The notes under the pieces are model-generated. The model ran no database searches. It was not told where the DNA came from and worked only from the letters and a program-made list of their open reading frames with translations. The position numbers were made by a program, and so were the translations under genes. DNA of 64,000 nucleotides from Gallionellales bacterium 39-52-133 (GTDB taxonomy: Bacteria; Pseudomonadota; Gammaproteobacteria; Burkholderiales; Gallionellaceae), in assembly GCA_002278935.1 (NCBI GenBank), contig NCJL01000007.1:1-64000 (forward strand). Reading direction: 5' to 3'. Below are positions 15,692 to 23,979 of this stretch, piece by piece; within the stretch, counting starts at the first letter, position 1; the number at the start of each line of letters is the position of its first letter.

Positions 15692-17196
15692 CAATATGGC
15701 TGCGTATCAGCGCCATCCAGATTCAACGATTTGCGCCAGAACTGGTCATCGCGGTCAAACAGGCGGTAAGTGCCGCGCGGCCCTGCGCTGCCCGCCGGAT
15801 AACCCGTTACAAAACCGCGCTCCATTGCCCACACCTTGAGGATAGGGTCGACCACACGCCAGGCTGCCTCCACCTCGTCTATGCGCAAAAACAGCGACTG
15901 GTCGCCCAGCATCACATCCAGCAGCAGGCCTTCGTAGGCATCAACATTCGCCTCGCTGCCTTTGTGATAGGTGGCATCGAGGCTGATGGTGCGGGTGTGC
16001 AGATCAAGACCCGGCACCTTGACCTGCATTTCCATCTTCATCGTGTCATGCGGCTGTATGCCCAGCATGATCCAGTTGGGCCGCTGCGGCCCCTGGCGTG
16101 TATGACGCAGCAAATCCTGCGGCGGGTTTTTAAAGCGGATGCAAATCGCCGAGCTGCCTTCCGCCATGCGCTTGCCGGTGCGCAGATAAAACGGCACGCC
16201 CGACCAGCGCCAATTGTCGATAAACAGTTTCAGCGCGGCATAGGTTTCGGTGCTGCTGTCGGCAGGAATACCCGGCTCTTCAAGATAGCCCGGCACCGCT
16301 TTACCGTCGATCGTGCCGTTGGTATATTGGCCGCGGAAGGCATGCGCATTCACCGAGTTCTGCGTAATCGGGCGTATCGCCTGCAGCACTTTCACCTTCT
16401 CGTCGCGCAGATGCTCGGCCGACATGGTGACCGGCGGCTCCATCGCCACCAGCGCCAGCAACTGCAGCAGATGGCTCTGGATCATGTCGCGCAGCGCACC
16501 GGCGCCGTCGTAATAATCGGCGCGGCCTTCAATGCCGATGGTCTCGGAATGGGTGATCTGCACATGATCGATGTAATGGTGGTTCCACAGCGGCTCCAGC
16601 AAAATATTGGCGAAGCGGAACACCATCACGTTCTGCACCGTGCCCTTGCCCAGATAATGGTCGATGCGGAAAATTTGCGGCTCGTCCACATGTTTGTACA
16701 GGCTGGCCTGCAGGGTTTGCGCGCTCAATAAATCGTAGCCGAAAGGTTTCTCCACCACCACGCGGCGCCAGCCGTTTTTCTGCTTGAGCAGGCCCACGCC
16801 GCCCAGCTTTTCAATAATCTCCTGCACTCCCGCCGGGCGCACCGCCATATAAAAAACCACATTGGACGGATAAGCCTCATCCACATCTATCATTTGCTGC
16901 AGGCGCTGGTAAGCCGCATCATCACCGGGCGTACTGGCATGGTGGTGCCAGCGCGCGCAAAAGCGCTCCAGCGCGGCCTGGTCGATACCCTGCGGATAGA
17001 GCGGCTTGATAATATTGCACACCTCGGCCACCCACTCGTCGCGCGGCCGCTGCTCGACATTGCACGCGAGCAGAACTAATTTTTCTGGCAGGCGCCCCAC
17101 TTTCTCCAGCGAAAACAAGGCGGGAATTAATTTGCGCCGGCTCAGATTGCCTGCCGCTCCAAAAATAACCAGCGTGCAGGGTTCAATAATTTTCAT
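15691..17196 (-). CDS. zwf: Glucose-6-phosphate 1-dehydrogenase
   Basis: Oxidises glucose-6-phosphate to 6-phosphogluconolactone, producing NADPH or NADH. The 501-residue protein contains the nucleotide-binding GAAGNLSRRKLIPALF at the N-terminus and the substrate-binding signature RIDHYLGKGTVQN near residue 175, with the catalytic histidine in it. The motif GAAGN replaces the more usual GASGD, a small deviation that may matter for cofactor choice. The start overlaps the end of gnd by 4 bp (ATGA) and its end overlaps glk, so gnd, zwf and glk are translationally coupled. Confidence 0.96.
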   Translation of the reverse strand: MKIIEPCTLVIFGAAGNLSRRKLIPALFSLEKVGRLPEKLVLLACNVEQRPRDEWVAEVCNIIKPLYPQGIDQAALERFCARWHHHASTPGDDAAYQRLQQMIDVDEAYPSNVVFYMAVRPAGVQEIIEKLGGVGLLKQKNGWRRVVVEKPFGYDLLSAQTLQASLYKHVDEPQIFRIDHYLGKGTVQNVMVFRFANILLEPLWNHHYIDHVQITHSETIGIEGRADYYDGAGALRDMIQSHLLQLLALVAMEPPVTMSAEHLRDEKVKVLQAIRPITQNSVNAHAFRGQYTNGTIDGKAVPGYLEEPGIPADSSTETYAALKLFIDNWRWSGVPFYLRTGKRMAEGSSAICIRFKNPPQDLLRHTRQGPQRPNWIMLGIQPHDTMKMEMQVKVPGLDLHTRTISLDATYHKGSEANVDAYEGLLLDVMLGDQSLFLRIDEVEAAWRVVDPILKVWAMERGFVTGYPAGSAGPRGTYRLFDRDDQFWRKSLNLDGADTQPY

Positions 17197-18125
17197 TTTT
17201 TGGGATCCGTTTGTTTGCTGCCCGCTTTGATCGCGTGCCCGCCAAAAGCATTGCGCATGCTCGACAACAGGCGATAGCCATAACCGGTTTCATTCTGGCT
17301 GTTGAAACGCATCTGCAAGGCCAGCGTCAGCACGGGCGCTGCCACACCCTGATCCACCGACTCTATCACCGTCCATCGGCCCTCGCCCGAATCCGGCACA
17401 TAAGGCGCAACCTTATCCAGATTCTGGTCAGTTTTCAGCGCCTCGGCGGTGAGATCCAGCAACCAGCTGCGCACCACCGAGCCATGCCGCCACAGCTCGG
17501 TTACCTGCGCCAGATCTAGCGCAAACTCCTGCTTGCCTTTTAACAACTCCAGCCCTTCGGCCAGCGACTGCATCATGCCGTACTCGATGCCGTTATGAAT
17601 CATCTTGGTAAAGTGCCCCGCCCCCACCGGCCCCACATGCGCCCAGCCGTGCTCCGCGGAAGGGGCCAAGACTTGCAGAATGGGCCGCATGGTTGCTGCC
17701 ACCGCAGCGCTCGCGCCCACCATCAGGCAATATCCATTCTCCAGCCCCCACACCCCGCCCGAGGTGCCCGAATCCATAAAGCCTATGCCCTGCTCCGCCA
17801 GCCAGGCACCGCGCCGCTGGCTATCGTGATAATTCGAGTTGCCGCCATCCACCACAATGTCGCCTTTGGACAACATTGGTGCAAGCGCACGAATCTGGTG
17901 CTCGGTTGCGTCGCCGCTGGGCAGCATCAGCCACACAATACGGGGCGCGGCGAGCTTTGCAACCGCCTCCTCCACAGAGGAAGCAGCAATCATGCCATCC
18001 TCTTTTGCCAGTTGCGCCACCACCGCCGTGTCGCGGTCATAACCCACTACGGCTATACCGCCCCGGCGCAAACGGCGCACCATATTGCCGCCCATTTTGC
18101 CCAACCCTATCATTGCCAGCTTCAT
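17193..18125 (-). CDS. gnd: 6-phosphogluconate dehydrogenase, short (GndA/YqeC) type
   Basis: Decarboxylates 6-phosphogluconate to ribulose-5-phosphate. At 310 residues it belongs to the short class (like B. subtilis YqeC) rather than the 470-residue E. coli Gnd; this class often prefers NAD. Motifs are the Rossmann GLGKMGGNMVRRL at the N-terminus, VDGGNSNYHDSQRR near residue 95, SGGVWGLENGYCLMVG near 122 and HNGIEYGMMQ near 180. It is the first gene of the gnd-zwf-glk-glgP operon and is divergent from pgl; the intergenic palindrome at 18180-18195 could control both directions. Confidence 0.94.
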   Translation of the reverse strand: MKLAMIGLGKMGGNMVRRLRRGGIAVVGYDRDTAVVAQLAKEDGMIAASSVEEAVAKLAAPRIVWLMLPSGDATEHQIRALAPMLSKGDIVVDGGNSNYHDSQRRGAWLAEQGIGFMDSGTSGGVWGLENGYCLMVGASAAVAATMRPILQVLAPSAEHGWAHVGPVGAGHFTKMIHNGIEYGMMQSLAEGLELLKGKQEFALDLAQVTELWRHGSVVRSWLLDLTAEALKTDQNLDKVAPYVPDSGEGRWTVIESVDQGVAAPVLTLALQMRFNSQNETGYGYRLLSSMRNAFGGHAIKAGSKQTDPKK

Positions 18126-18179
18126 ATCGACCTCAACAAAAAATTAAATCCGCAACCACACGCTTATAGCCGAAAATTA

Positions 18180-18195
18180 TTACATCCGGATGTAA
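18180..18195. promoter_or_regulatory. 16-bp perfect palindrome between gnd and pgl
   Basis: TTACATCCGGATGTAA is perfectly symmetrical and lies in the 109-bp space between the divergent gnd and pgl genes, 39 bp before the pgl start. It has the form of a dimeric repressor site. It does not match the HexR consensus I remember, and no regulator gene is adjacent. Confidence 0.6.
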
Positions 18196-18234
18196 AAACG
18201 CTACCATAGCCTATATTCAGCGGGACACAAAAGA

Positions 18235-18960
18235 ATGGCTTTGATAATACCCCCATCAAATAATTTGCGCCAACAATCACGCTGGCATCCCTACCCTGCA
18301 ACCTCGTCCCTTGAATATGCGGCAGCGCAAGCCGTATTCAATGCCGCGCAACAGGCTATTCTGCAGCGCGGCGCATTTCACCTCGTGCTGGCAGGCGGCA
18401 CCACACCGCGCCGCGTGTATGAATTGCTGCGGACGATGGATGGAGACTGGAAACATTGGCATATCTACTTTGGCGATGAACGCTGCCTGCCCGCCGCTCA
18501 TGCAGAGCGCAACAGCCACATGGCAGAACAGGCATTGCTGAATCACGTCAGCATACCCGCCAGCCAGATCCACATCATCCCCACCGAGCAGGGCGCACAA
18601 GCCGCTGCCAGCAGTTATGCGCAGACACTTGGCAACGTAGACATGTTTGATTTGGTGCTACTTGGTCTCGGCGAAGACGGCCACACCGCCAGCCTGTTTC
18701 CCGGCCACGACTGGGGCACCTCACCCAGCGCCCCAGCCACACTAGCCGTGCACAATGCGCCCAAACCACCGCCTGAACGTGTATCGCTAAGCGCCCATCG
18801 TTTAAGCCAGACGCGACAATTGATTTTTTTAGTCAGCGGCGTTGCAAAACAACAGGCGATAAAGGATTGGCGTAACGGGAAAGAAATACCTGCTGCGGCT
18901 ATAGCGCCGGGATGCGGGGTGGATGTTTATCTGGAAGAGAAGTTACTGGTAACCATTTGA
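18235..18960 (+). CDS. pgl: 6-phosphogluconolactonase
   Basis: Hydrolyses 6-phosphogluconolactone to 6-phosphogluconate, the middle step of the oxidative pentose phosphate pathway. The 241-residue protein has the NagB/DevB fold signatures: LVLAGGTTPRRVYELL near residue 45, HWHIYFGDERCLP near 73, and the LGLGEDGHTASLFPG motif near 138 with the active-site histidine. The ATG at 18235 is preceded by AAAAGA. It is transcribed away from gnd-zwf-glk, so the whole route from glucose to ribulose-5-phosphate is encoded around one divergent promoter region. Confidence 0.95.
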   Translation: MALIIPPSNNLRQQSRWHPYPATSSLEYAAAQAVFNAAQQAILQRGAFHLVLAGGTTPRRVYELLRTMDGDWKHWHIYFGDERCLPAAHAERNSHMAEQALLNHVSIPASQIHIIPTEQGAQAAASSYAQTLGNVDMFDLVLLGLGEDGHTASLFPGHDWGTSPSAPATLAVHNAPKPPPERVSLSAHRLSQTRQLIFLVSGVAKQQAIKDWRNGKEIPAAAIAPGCGVDVYLEEKLLVTI

Positions 18961-19066
18961 GCGAATGACTCACTTGTGCCCATTGCGGACGATCATGGGT
19001 TAAAAAAGCGGACATTCAAAAACAGGTGTTGCAACCCAGTACCCCATTGTTTTCTCTCGCATTCTG

Positions 19067-20197
19067 TCAATTACAATCGTTGAATTTATTTGCAATACAT
19101 TCGCGCGCTATCAGCTGTGTATCTGTAATTTGTTTGTTTGATATTTTTCTTTCCACATTATCACGACTCTTAATCGCATCTATGTCTCCGGAAACAGCAG
19201 CAATACTGAACCATAAATATGCACGTACCATGTCTTTAGTAACTCCACGTCCATTTTCATACATAAACCCAAGGTTGTATTGCGCTTCATCATAACCCTG
19301 TTGTGCAGACGATCGAAATAACTTAACTGCTTCTGCATCGTCTTGAGAAACACCTTGCCCGTTGACATACATCAACCCTAGGTTCTGCTGGGCTCTTGTA
19401 TTTCCCTGTTTTGCAGAAAGCCGATACCACTTAACTGCCTCCACGTAGTTCTGATTTACGCCATGCCCAATGGTATACATTAAACCAAGTTGATATTGCC
19501 CACCGGCAAAACCCTGTTTTGCAGCAAGTCGATACCACTTAACTGCCTCCACGTAGTTCTGATTTACGCCTTGACCATTGCCATACATCAACCCGAGATT
19601 GACCTGTGCCTGTGAATTGCCATGGTTAGCTGCCAATCGATACCACTTAACTGCCTCTACGTAGTTCTGAGGAGCACCTCGCCCCTTTGAATACATCAAC
19701 CCGAGATTATTTTGAGCTAAAACATCACTCTGCTTTGCAGCAAGGCGATACCATTTAACCGCCTCTACGTAATCTTGTTTAACACCTTGTCCATTGTCAT
19801 AAAGAACACCAAGGTTAAATTGTGCATTTGAGTCACCTTGTAGAGCGCCCAACCTATACCACTTAGCTGCTTCTACGTAGTCTTGTTTAACACCATGCCC
19901 ATTAACGTACATCAGAGCGAGATTGTATTGCGCCTTATTGCTACCCTGTAAAGCTGCCAATCGATACCATTTAGCTGCATCATCATTGCTCTGAGTCGTG
20001 CCATGACCTTTTTGATACAAAAGTCCAAGGTTGAATTGCGCTAATGCATCCCCTTGTTGAGAGGCGCTAAGCAACATTACAAATGCTTTTTTATAATCTT
20101 TTCGATTCAAAGCAGCCAAGGCATCTTCAATGTCATCAGCCAAAGCCACGCTATTGCAAATAAAAGTCACCAACATTACCAACAGAAATCTGCCCAT
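19067..20197 (-). CDS. Secreted Sel1-repeat (TPR-like) protein
   Basis: A 376-residue protein with a signal peptide (GRFLLVMLVTFICNSVALA, cleavage near residue 21) followed by eight to nine Sel1 repeats of 36 residues, each with the pattern A-x-x-x-L-G-x-(M/L)-Y-x-x-G-x-G-V-x-x-(D/N)-Y-x-E-A-(V/A)-K-W-Y-R. The last repeat changes to AYLWFSIAA. Sel1 proteins serve as interaction scaffolds; no enzyme domain is present. The repeats are nearly identical at the DNA level, which suggests recent duplication. The ATG at 20197 follows AGGT. A GTG lies one codon earlier. Base composition is more AT-rich than in the neighbouring pgl. Confidence 0.9.
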   Translation of the reverse strand: MGRFLLVMLVTFICNSVALADDIEDALAALNRKDYKKAFVMLLSASQQGDALAQFNLGLLYQKGHGTTQSNDDAAKWYRLAALQGSNKAQYNLALMYVNGHGVKQDYVEAAKWYRLGALQGDSNAQFNLGVLYDNGQGVKQDYVEAVKWYRLAAKQSDVLAQNNLGLMYSKGRGAPQNYVEAVKWYRLAANHGNSQAQVNLGLMYGNGQGVNQNYVEAVKWYRLAAKQGFAGGQYQLGLMYTIGHGVNQNYVEAVKWYRLSAKQGNTRAQQNLGLMYVNGQGVSQDDAEAVKLFRSSAQQGYDEAQYNLGFMYENGRGVTKDMVRAYLWFSIAAVSGDIDAIKSRDNVERKISNKQITDTQLIARECIANKFNDCN

Positions 20198-20331
20198 CAC
20201 AATACCTATTTTTTTTAGTTATTTAAAAGTCGCAAGACCGATAATAGCCTTCACCGGGCATAAAGAAAAAGTCATACCGAACGCCAGCTCTCTCGATTCT
20301 CGACTGAATACTTTGTGCCCAAAGCAGCTAT

Positions 20332-20402
20332 AGAAATAGCGGAGCTCACCGAAAAATTAGAAGGCGCAACGAGAACTTTCCACGTGCAGCAACTTGTTAG
20401 AT
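20332..20402 (-). other. Degenerate attC site after the propeller gene
   Basis: On the minus strand R'' ATCTAAC (20396-20402) contains the stop codon of the upstream gene. L'' GCTGCAC (20384-20390) and L' GTGAGC (20344-20349) pair with one extrahelical base, as in true attC sites. Between them is an imperfect AT-rich stem. The R' position (about 20332-20338) reads TATTTCT instead of GTTRRRY, so the site is probably inactive. Confidence 0.55.
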
Positions 20403-21458
20403 TTGGTTCGAAAGTCTTGCGCAGTCTTTCGAAACAGAAATGAGCAGGTCATTTTCATAGGTGGCCATCCCATGACCTTCTTTGAAGCCTGTTAGCTTAT
20501 CCTGACTCAAAATTTCCCCATTTTCGCTATTTATTTTCACTAAATTTCCGGCTTCAGAGATCACAAGAAGCTGGCTACCAGTCAGCACCGCTCTAGCTTT
20601 GACTTCGCATGTTAGGTCAAGACTCCATAATTGTTTAAACTCAGTAGTTCTCTGACGAAGGATACCTTTCTTTGCTTCAACAATGTTGAGGCAAAAAATA
20701 CGACCTTGCTCAGTTATGAAGACCACACCGCTCTCTGTTTTGATTGGTCTTGCTGTTACAGCTATCCCATCCTCAATTTGATATGTTGCTAATAGCCCGC
20801 CCGTATTCAAGCAGAAAAGTGCCACGTGGCCTCTACTGCCAATATATATGTGATTACCCATAATCAGTGGCTGAAAAATATATTGAGCATATTGGGTTTT
20901 CCAAACAGCTTCTCCTGTATCTTTGTTGAGGCAATGCAAAATAATAGTTTTCTCATCGAAGCCACCAGAGACACTACAGTGAACTATGCGTTCTAGCAGA
21001 TCGGTGGCTAGCGCGTACGAATGCCCACCATTTTCGTACTCCCATAATATGGAGCCATCGTTTGCATTTAAAGCTCGAGTGTATCTAGATCGCCCCGCAA
21101 TTTCTGCATAGAAGAATTTGTCTTCGATAATAGTACCTGCCCAAAGATTGCATTCGGATGGTTGTGATTTCCATTGCAATTCCCCATCTAATCCGAGTTT
21201 ATAAACAGATCCATCAAAGCATGTTATGAAGATATTTCCATCATTCGATAAAGTAGGCTCATTCAGGAAATGATCCGTATCAAAACGCCATTGCTCCTCT
21301 CCGGTCTCAATATCTATTGCAGATAGTGTTCCTTGGAAGTTACTACCTTGCCCATGATTAAAAGTTACAAGTGCAGTTTCGCCTATTACAACAGGACATC
21401 TTTGAGTGACTGACCCAGCTCCTTTAAGGCCATACTTCCACTTTGTTTTACTGCTCAT
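20397..21458 (-). CDS. PQQ-like beta-propeller repeat protein (cassette-like)
   Basis: A 353-residue protein of repeated blades with the PQQ/BamB-type pattern (LSAIDIETGEEQWRF, CLNKDTGEAVWKTQY, LNANDGSILWEYENGG). It has no signal peptide, so unlike BamB it should stay in the cytoplasm, and it lacks dehydrogenase catalytic residues. Function unknown; such propellers often bind partners. Codon use is AT-rich compared with the flanking core genes. The ATG follows AGGA, and GTTAGAT (21470-21476) lies just upstream while an attC-like sequence starts at the stop codon. I infer a former integron cassette. Confidence 0.82.
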   Translation of the reverse strand: MSSKTKWKYGLKGAGSVTQRCPVVIGETALVTFNHGQGSNFQGTLSAIDIETGEEQWRFDTDHFLNEPTLSNDGNIFITCFDGSVYKLGLDGELQWKSQPSECNLWAGTIIEDKFFYAEIAGRSRYTRALNANDGSILWEYENGGHSYALATDLLERIVHCSVSGGFDEKTIILHCLNKDTGEAVWKTQYAQYIFQPLIMGNHIYIGSRGHVALFCLNTGGLLATYQIEDGIAVTARPIKTESGVVFITEQGRIFCLNIVEAKKGILRQRTTEFKQLWSLDLTCEVKARAVLTGSQLLVISEAGNLVKINSENGEILSQDKLTGFKEGHGMATYENDLLISVSKDCARLSNQI

Positions 21459-21605
21459 AATTGTCCTGAAAATCTAACGAAGCTGTAGAAAAGCAAATTA
21501 ATATTCAAATCGTATCGAATTCAAATTGGGAGACACATGCGAACGTCTGCTACTGGCCGAATAGGGACTATAAATATATTTTACAACCTTCAAGTACATT
21601 CCTAT

Positions 21606-22334
21606 TTAGTTTAACTGTAGCCTGACCATTTGATACAGCCCGCCACAAAACCGCTGTCTGTGCTGCACGGTGATGCTGGCATTTTCAGGTAGCCAATTCA
21701 CAATCTCTTCTCTCCACAAATCGCGTGCATAAGGTTCAAGCAGACTCAATAGCGGGGCCATGAAGTAGCGCAGCGGATTAAGCCAGCCCGGGGCGGCATA
21801 ATCGACGATGGTCACGGTGCCGCCGGGGCGAACAACGCGCACGGCTTCAGCCAGTGTTTTTATGCGCACATTGAGCGGTTGCTCATGCAGCAGAAAAAAC
21901 AGCAAGATGCGGTCAAAAGATTGAGCGGGAAACTGGAGTGTGTTTGAGTCCATGCAGTGCAAGTTGACGGCACTGTGTTGCGGCAGCTTGCGCGTCAGGT
22001 TGCTTAGCTGGATGGGCAAAATGTCGATTACATCCAGCTTTCCATCAAGGCCAATTTTTTCTGCCAGGCGCCGGGTCAGGTTGCCGTAGGCGCAGGCGAT
22101 TTGCAGGGTGTTGCCAGCGGGTTCTTGCGCATAACCAGCCAGCACTGCATCGCACAGGCGCGTGTAATTTCCCCACAGTATGAGGTTAACCAGCCACTGC
22201 CGCTCGAACAGGCGCACGCCCCACGGATGGATATAAGCCCACCAGTAGGTGGCTTGCAAATAATTGGGGATAGCCGGGGATAAATTTTCGGGAAGGGTAT
22301 CTGGGGAAGCAATAACGTCAGAGGGATTTGTCAT
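21606..22334 (-). CDS. rquA: Rhodoquinone biosynthesis methyltransferase-like protein RquA
   Basis: A 242-residue protein of the RquA family, which converts ubiquinone to rhodoquinone by installing the amino group. Its hallmark segments are YWWAYIHP at residues 30-37, FERQWLVNLILWGNY near 43, a non-canonical SAM-binding motif I (LQIACAYGNLT in place of E/DxGxGxG), DVIDILPIQLSNL and LLFFLLHEQPLNVR. Ordinary ubiquinone methyltransferases keep the GxGxG motif, so these features favour RquA over UbiE/UbiG. Rhodoquinone is used with fumarate reductase under low oxygen. The gene stands alone, next to the former cassette region, consistent with the patchy, transferred distribution known for rquA. 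Confidence 0.85.
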   Translation of the reverse strand: MTNPSDVIASPDTLPENLSPAIPNYLQATYWWAYIHPWGVRLFERQWLVNLILWGNYTRLCDAVLAGYAQEPAGNTLQIACAYGNLTRRLAEKIGLDGKLDVIDILPIQLSNLTRKLPQHSAVNLHCMDSNTLQFPAQSFDRILLFFLLHEQPLNVRIKTLAEAVRVVRPGGTVTIVDYAAPGWLNPLRYFMAPLLSLLEPYARDLWREEIVNWLPENASITVQHRQRFCGGLYQMVRLQLN

Positions 22335-22462
22335 GAAATTTTTAGTAAGGGCCGTGCTGGCATTTTGACATGACTATGTAAATAAATTGTGAAAACTCAC
22401 ACTGCCCCGGATGCTACAGCTGCATAGTACGCTGAAAGTTTCATGCTTGAGCGGTCAAGCTG

Positions 22463-23113
22463 TTATTGCCATGCGCCCTGTATTGCAACTTGCTCCTTGA
22501 TGGCGCTGATATCCAGCTCATCGATGTAGTGCAGCAAGTTTTGCCAGATAGGATGGAAACCAAAACCGCCATTGACCATTTCATCGGTAGCCTGTTTCTT
22601 GCTCCAGCCCTGGTAGGCAATGCGGTAGATGGCCACCATGGTTCCGGTGCGGTCCGAGCCGTGCAGACAATGCACCAGCACCGGCTGCAGTGCGGGCGTG
22701 GTTGCAATGCGCAGGAATTTGACCACATCCTCATCCTCCGGGTGCCAGGTCTTGAAGCGTATCTGCTCCAGTCGCAAGCTTGAAGTTGCGGCAACTTTGG
22801 GCGCGTCGTCATTAAAGGCGCGCAGCGAAACCACGGTCTTGATCGGCTCATCGCCGCTTACCAGACTCTCCTGCGCGGAGAGCAGCACAAAACCTTCCCG
22901 CGTTGGCTGTGCCGATCGGTACAGCGCCGGGCTGACGCGATTAAGATTGGGCAGACCGGCACTGGCGGCAACCGGGGTTGCCCAGTTGTCCTGTCTTGCA
23001 TTTTCTGTGGCGGCCAGCGCCGCGGAACTGGCACTGACCAATAGCAACAAGCCCAGATACAGGAAACCATTTACCTTGCCTTGGGCCGTTTGGACCGCAA
23101 CGTTGAAGCGCAT
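22463..23113 (-). CDS. Exported dual-specificity-type tyrosine phosphatase
   Basis: A 216-residue protein with a signal sequence (FLYLGLLLLVSASSAALA, about 17-34) and a cysteine-phosphatase domain. The P-loop is VHCLHGSDRTG with Cys149 and Arg155 (CX5R), and the general acid is probably in the WHPEDED loop near 123. LYRSAQPT near residue 65 is typical of the bacterial DSP-like family often annotated as 'dual specificity protein phosphatase'. The protein should act in the periplasm. I use the ATG at 23113 because GGGGAG precedes it at good spacing. It follows the DUF2798 gene by 32 bp on the same strand and may be cotranscribed with it. Confidence 0.88.
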   Translation of the reverse strand: MRFNVAVQTAQGKVNGFLYLGLLLLVSASSAALAATENARQDNWATPVAASAGLPNLNRVSPALYRSAQPTREGFVLLSAQESLVSGDEPIKTVVSLRAFNDDAPKVAATSSLRLEQIRFKTWHPEDEDVVKFLRIATTPALQPVLVHCLHGSDRTGTMVAIYRIAYQGWSKKQATDEMVNGGFGFHPIWQNLLHYIDELDISAIKEQVAIQGAWQ

Positions 23114-23145
23114 AATTACTCCCCGCATGAATTGAATACAGTCTG

Positions 23146-23376
23146 TTATTTTTTGACGACCAGGCTCACCATTTTTCTGACAACAGGTGACACCAGCGCA
23201 ACCGCGGGAAACGCGACCACAAAGGCAAAGGCCCATGCTTTTAGCCAGATGACTGCAATATTGCTGACCAGCCCAACGTTAAAAATGCTGATCACCAGTG
23301 ACATGATGCAGGACATTAGCAATGCCATAAAAAATGCAAATACCAGATTCTGAAATTTTTTGTCTATCACTTGCAC
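23146..23376 (-). CDS. DUF2798 small membrane protein
   Basis: A 76-residue inner-membrane protein with two hydrophobic helices (about 11-35 and 44-65), matching the DUF2798 pattern (FAFFMALLMSCIMSLVISIFN and WAFAFVVAFPAVALVSP). Function of the family is unknown. It precedes the exported phosphatase gene. An inverted repeat, AGCTGAACA/TGTTCAGCT, lies 23 bp upstream and may be its operator. Confidence 0.82.
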   Translation of the reverse strand: MQVIDKKFQNLVFAFFMALLMSCIMSLVISIFNVGLVSNIAVIWLKAWAFAFVVAFPAVALVSPVVRKMVSLVVKK

Positions 23377-23398
23377 ATACCCGACGGTTAATTAAATG

Positions 23399-23420
23399 AG
23401 CTGAACAATTCTGTTCAGCT
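23399..23420. promoter_or_regulatory. Inverted repeat upstream of the DUF2798 gene
   Basis: AGCTGAACA (23399-23407) and TGTTCAGCT (23412-23420) are a perfect 9-bp inverted repeat with a 4-bp centre, 23 bp upstream of the start codon. The size suits a dimeric regulator; which one is unknown. Confidence 0.4.
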
Positions 23421-23444
23421 ATTGAGCGATTTACTCTTCCCTAC

Positions 23445-23468
23445 CCCTCTCCCGCCAGCGGGAGAGGG
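23445..23468. repeat. CCCTCTCCCGC hairpin
   Basis: CCCTCTCCCGC and GCGGGAGAGGG are an 11-bp perfect inverted repeat with a 2-nt loop. The motif is a common intergenic hairpin in many bacteria. There is no T run, so a terminator role is doubtful. Confidence 0.5.
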
Positions 23469-23534
23469 AGTTGCTGCAGTGCTCATCTTCCAGCGAAGGC
23501 TGGATTGAAGCTGCGAAGGTCATGTGTGCACTAT

Positions 23535-23563
23535 AAATTTATTTAATATAATCAAATATTTAT
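23535..23563 (-). repeat. Dispersed AT-rich repeat, copy 4
   Basis: Minus-strand core TTGATTATATTAAATAAAT, preceded by ATAAATAT. It lies in the gene-poor stretch 23377-24225, which otherwise holds a hairpin, a MITE and no convincing gene. Confidence 0.5.
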
Positions 23564-23822
23564 GCAATACTCGCCAGACTATGGCTACTGCCCGTGCAGC
23601 GCGCACCTGAAAGCTATTGCCGGCTGCTTCAAGCCGCATTGTTCCGGCTTTCTGATGAGCCGTCAATTTTGTCGTACTTGATGGTGGAGTATTACGATTC
23701 TGACACGTCCATCGCCAATTAGTTAAATAGCCTCCGACAAAAATCCGAGGCTTAGTCGGTGTGCTCCTCAAAAAAGGGGCAGAATACCGTGAGCTATCCA
23801 AGGCGGCTACAGCCGGTTTTAC

Positions 23823-23979
23823 GTAGGGTGGGCAAGTTTTTTCTGCCCACGCGGAACAGCGTCAACCATTTCTCAGACTCCTTTTTCCTTCGCACCAGTC
23901 CAGTAATACGCATTTTCTTTACGCACGCATCGATGAGATATCGAAATCCGCGTGGGCAGGTAAAACTTGCCCACCCTAC
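23823..23979. mobile_element. 157-bp MITE-like element with 32-bp inverted ends
   Basis: The ends 23823-23854 and 23948-23979 are inverted copies matching at 30 of 32 positions, beginning GTAGGGTGGGCAAG. Each end is itself a small hairpin (GTGGGCA against TGCCCAC). GTAGGGTGGGC repeats of this kind are scattered in many bacterial genomes. The centre has no gene. No clear target duplication was found. Confidence 0.7.

Noticed and set aside
15094..16731. A 545-codon plus-strand frame across glk and zwf
   Set aside because: It lies antisense to two clear enzyme genes with all active-site motifs; its translation is low-complexity and has no domain.
19067..20197. A CRISPR-like array suggested by near-identical 108-bp repeats
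   Set aside because: The repeats are in frame and encode 36-residue Sel1 units; there are no short palindromic repeats with unique spacers and no cas genes.
21477..21605. A possible attI site upstream of the PQQ-type cassette
   Set aside because: Only a GTTAGAT core is present; no integrase gene, promoter or direct-repeat integrase sites were found nearby.
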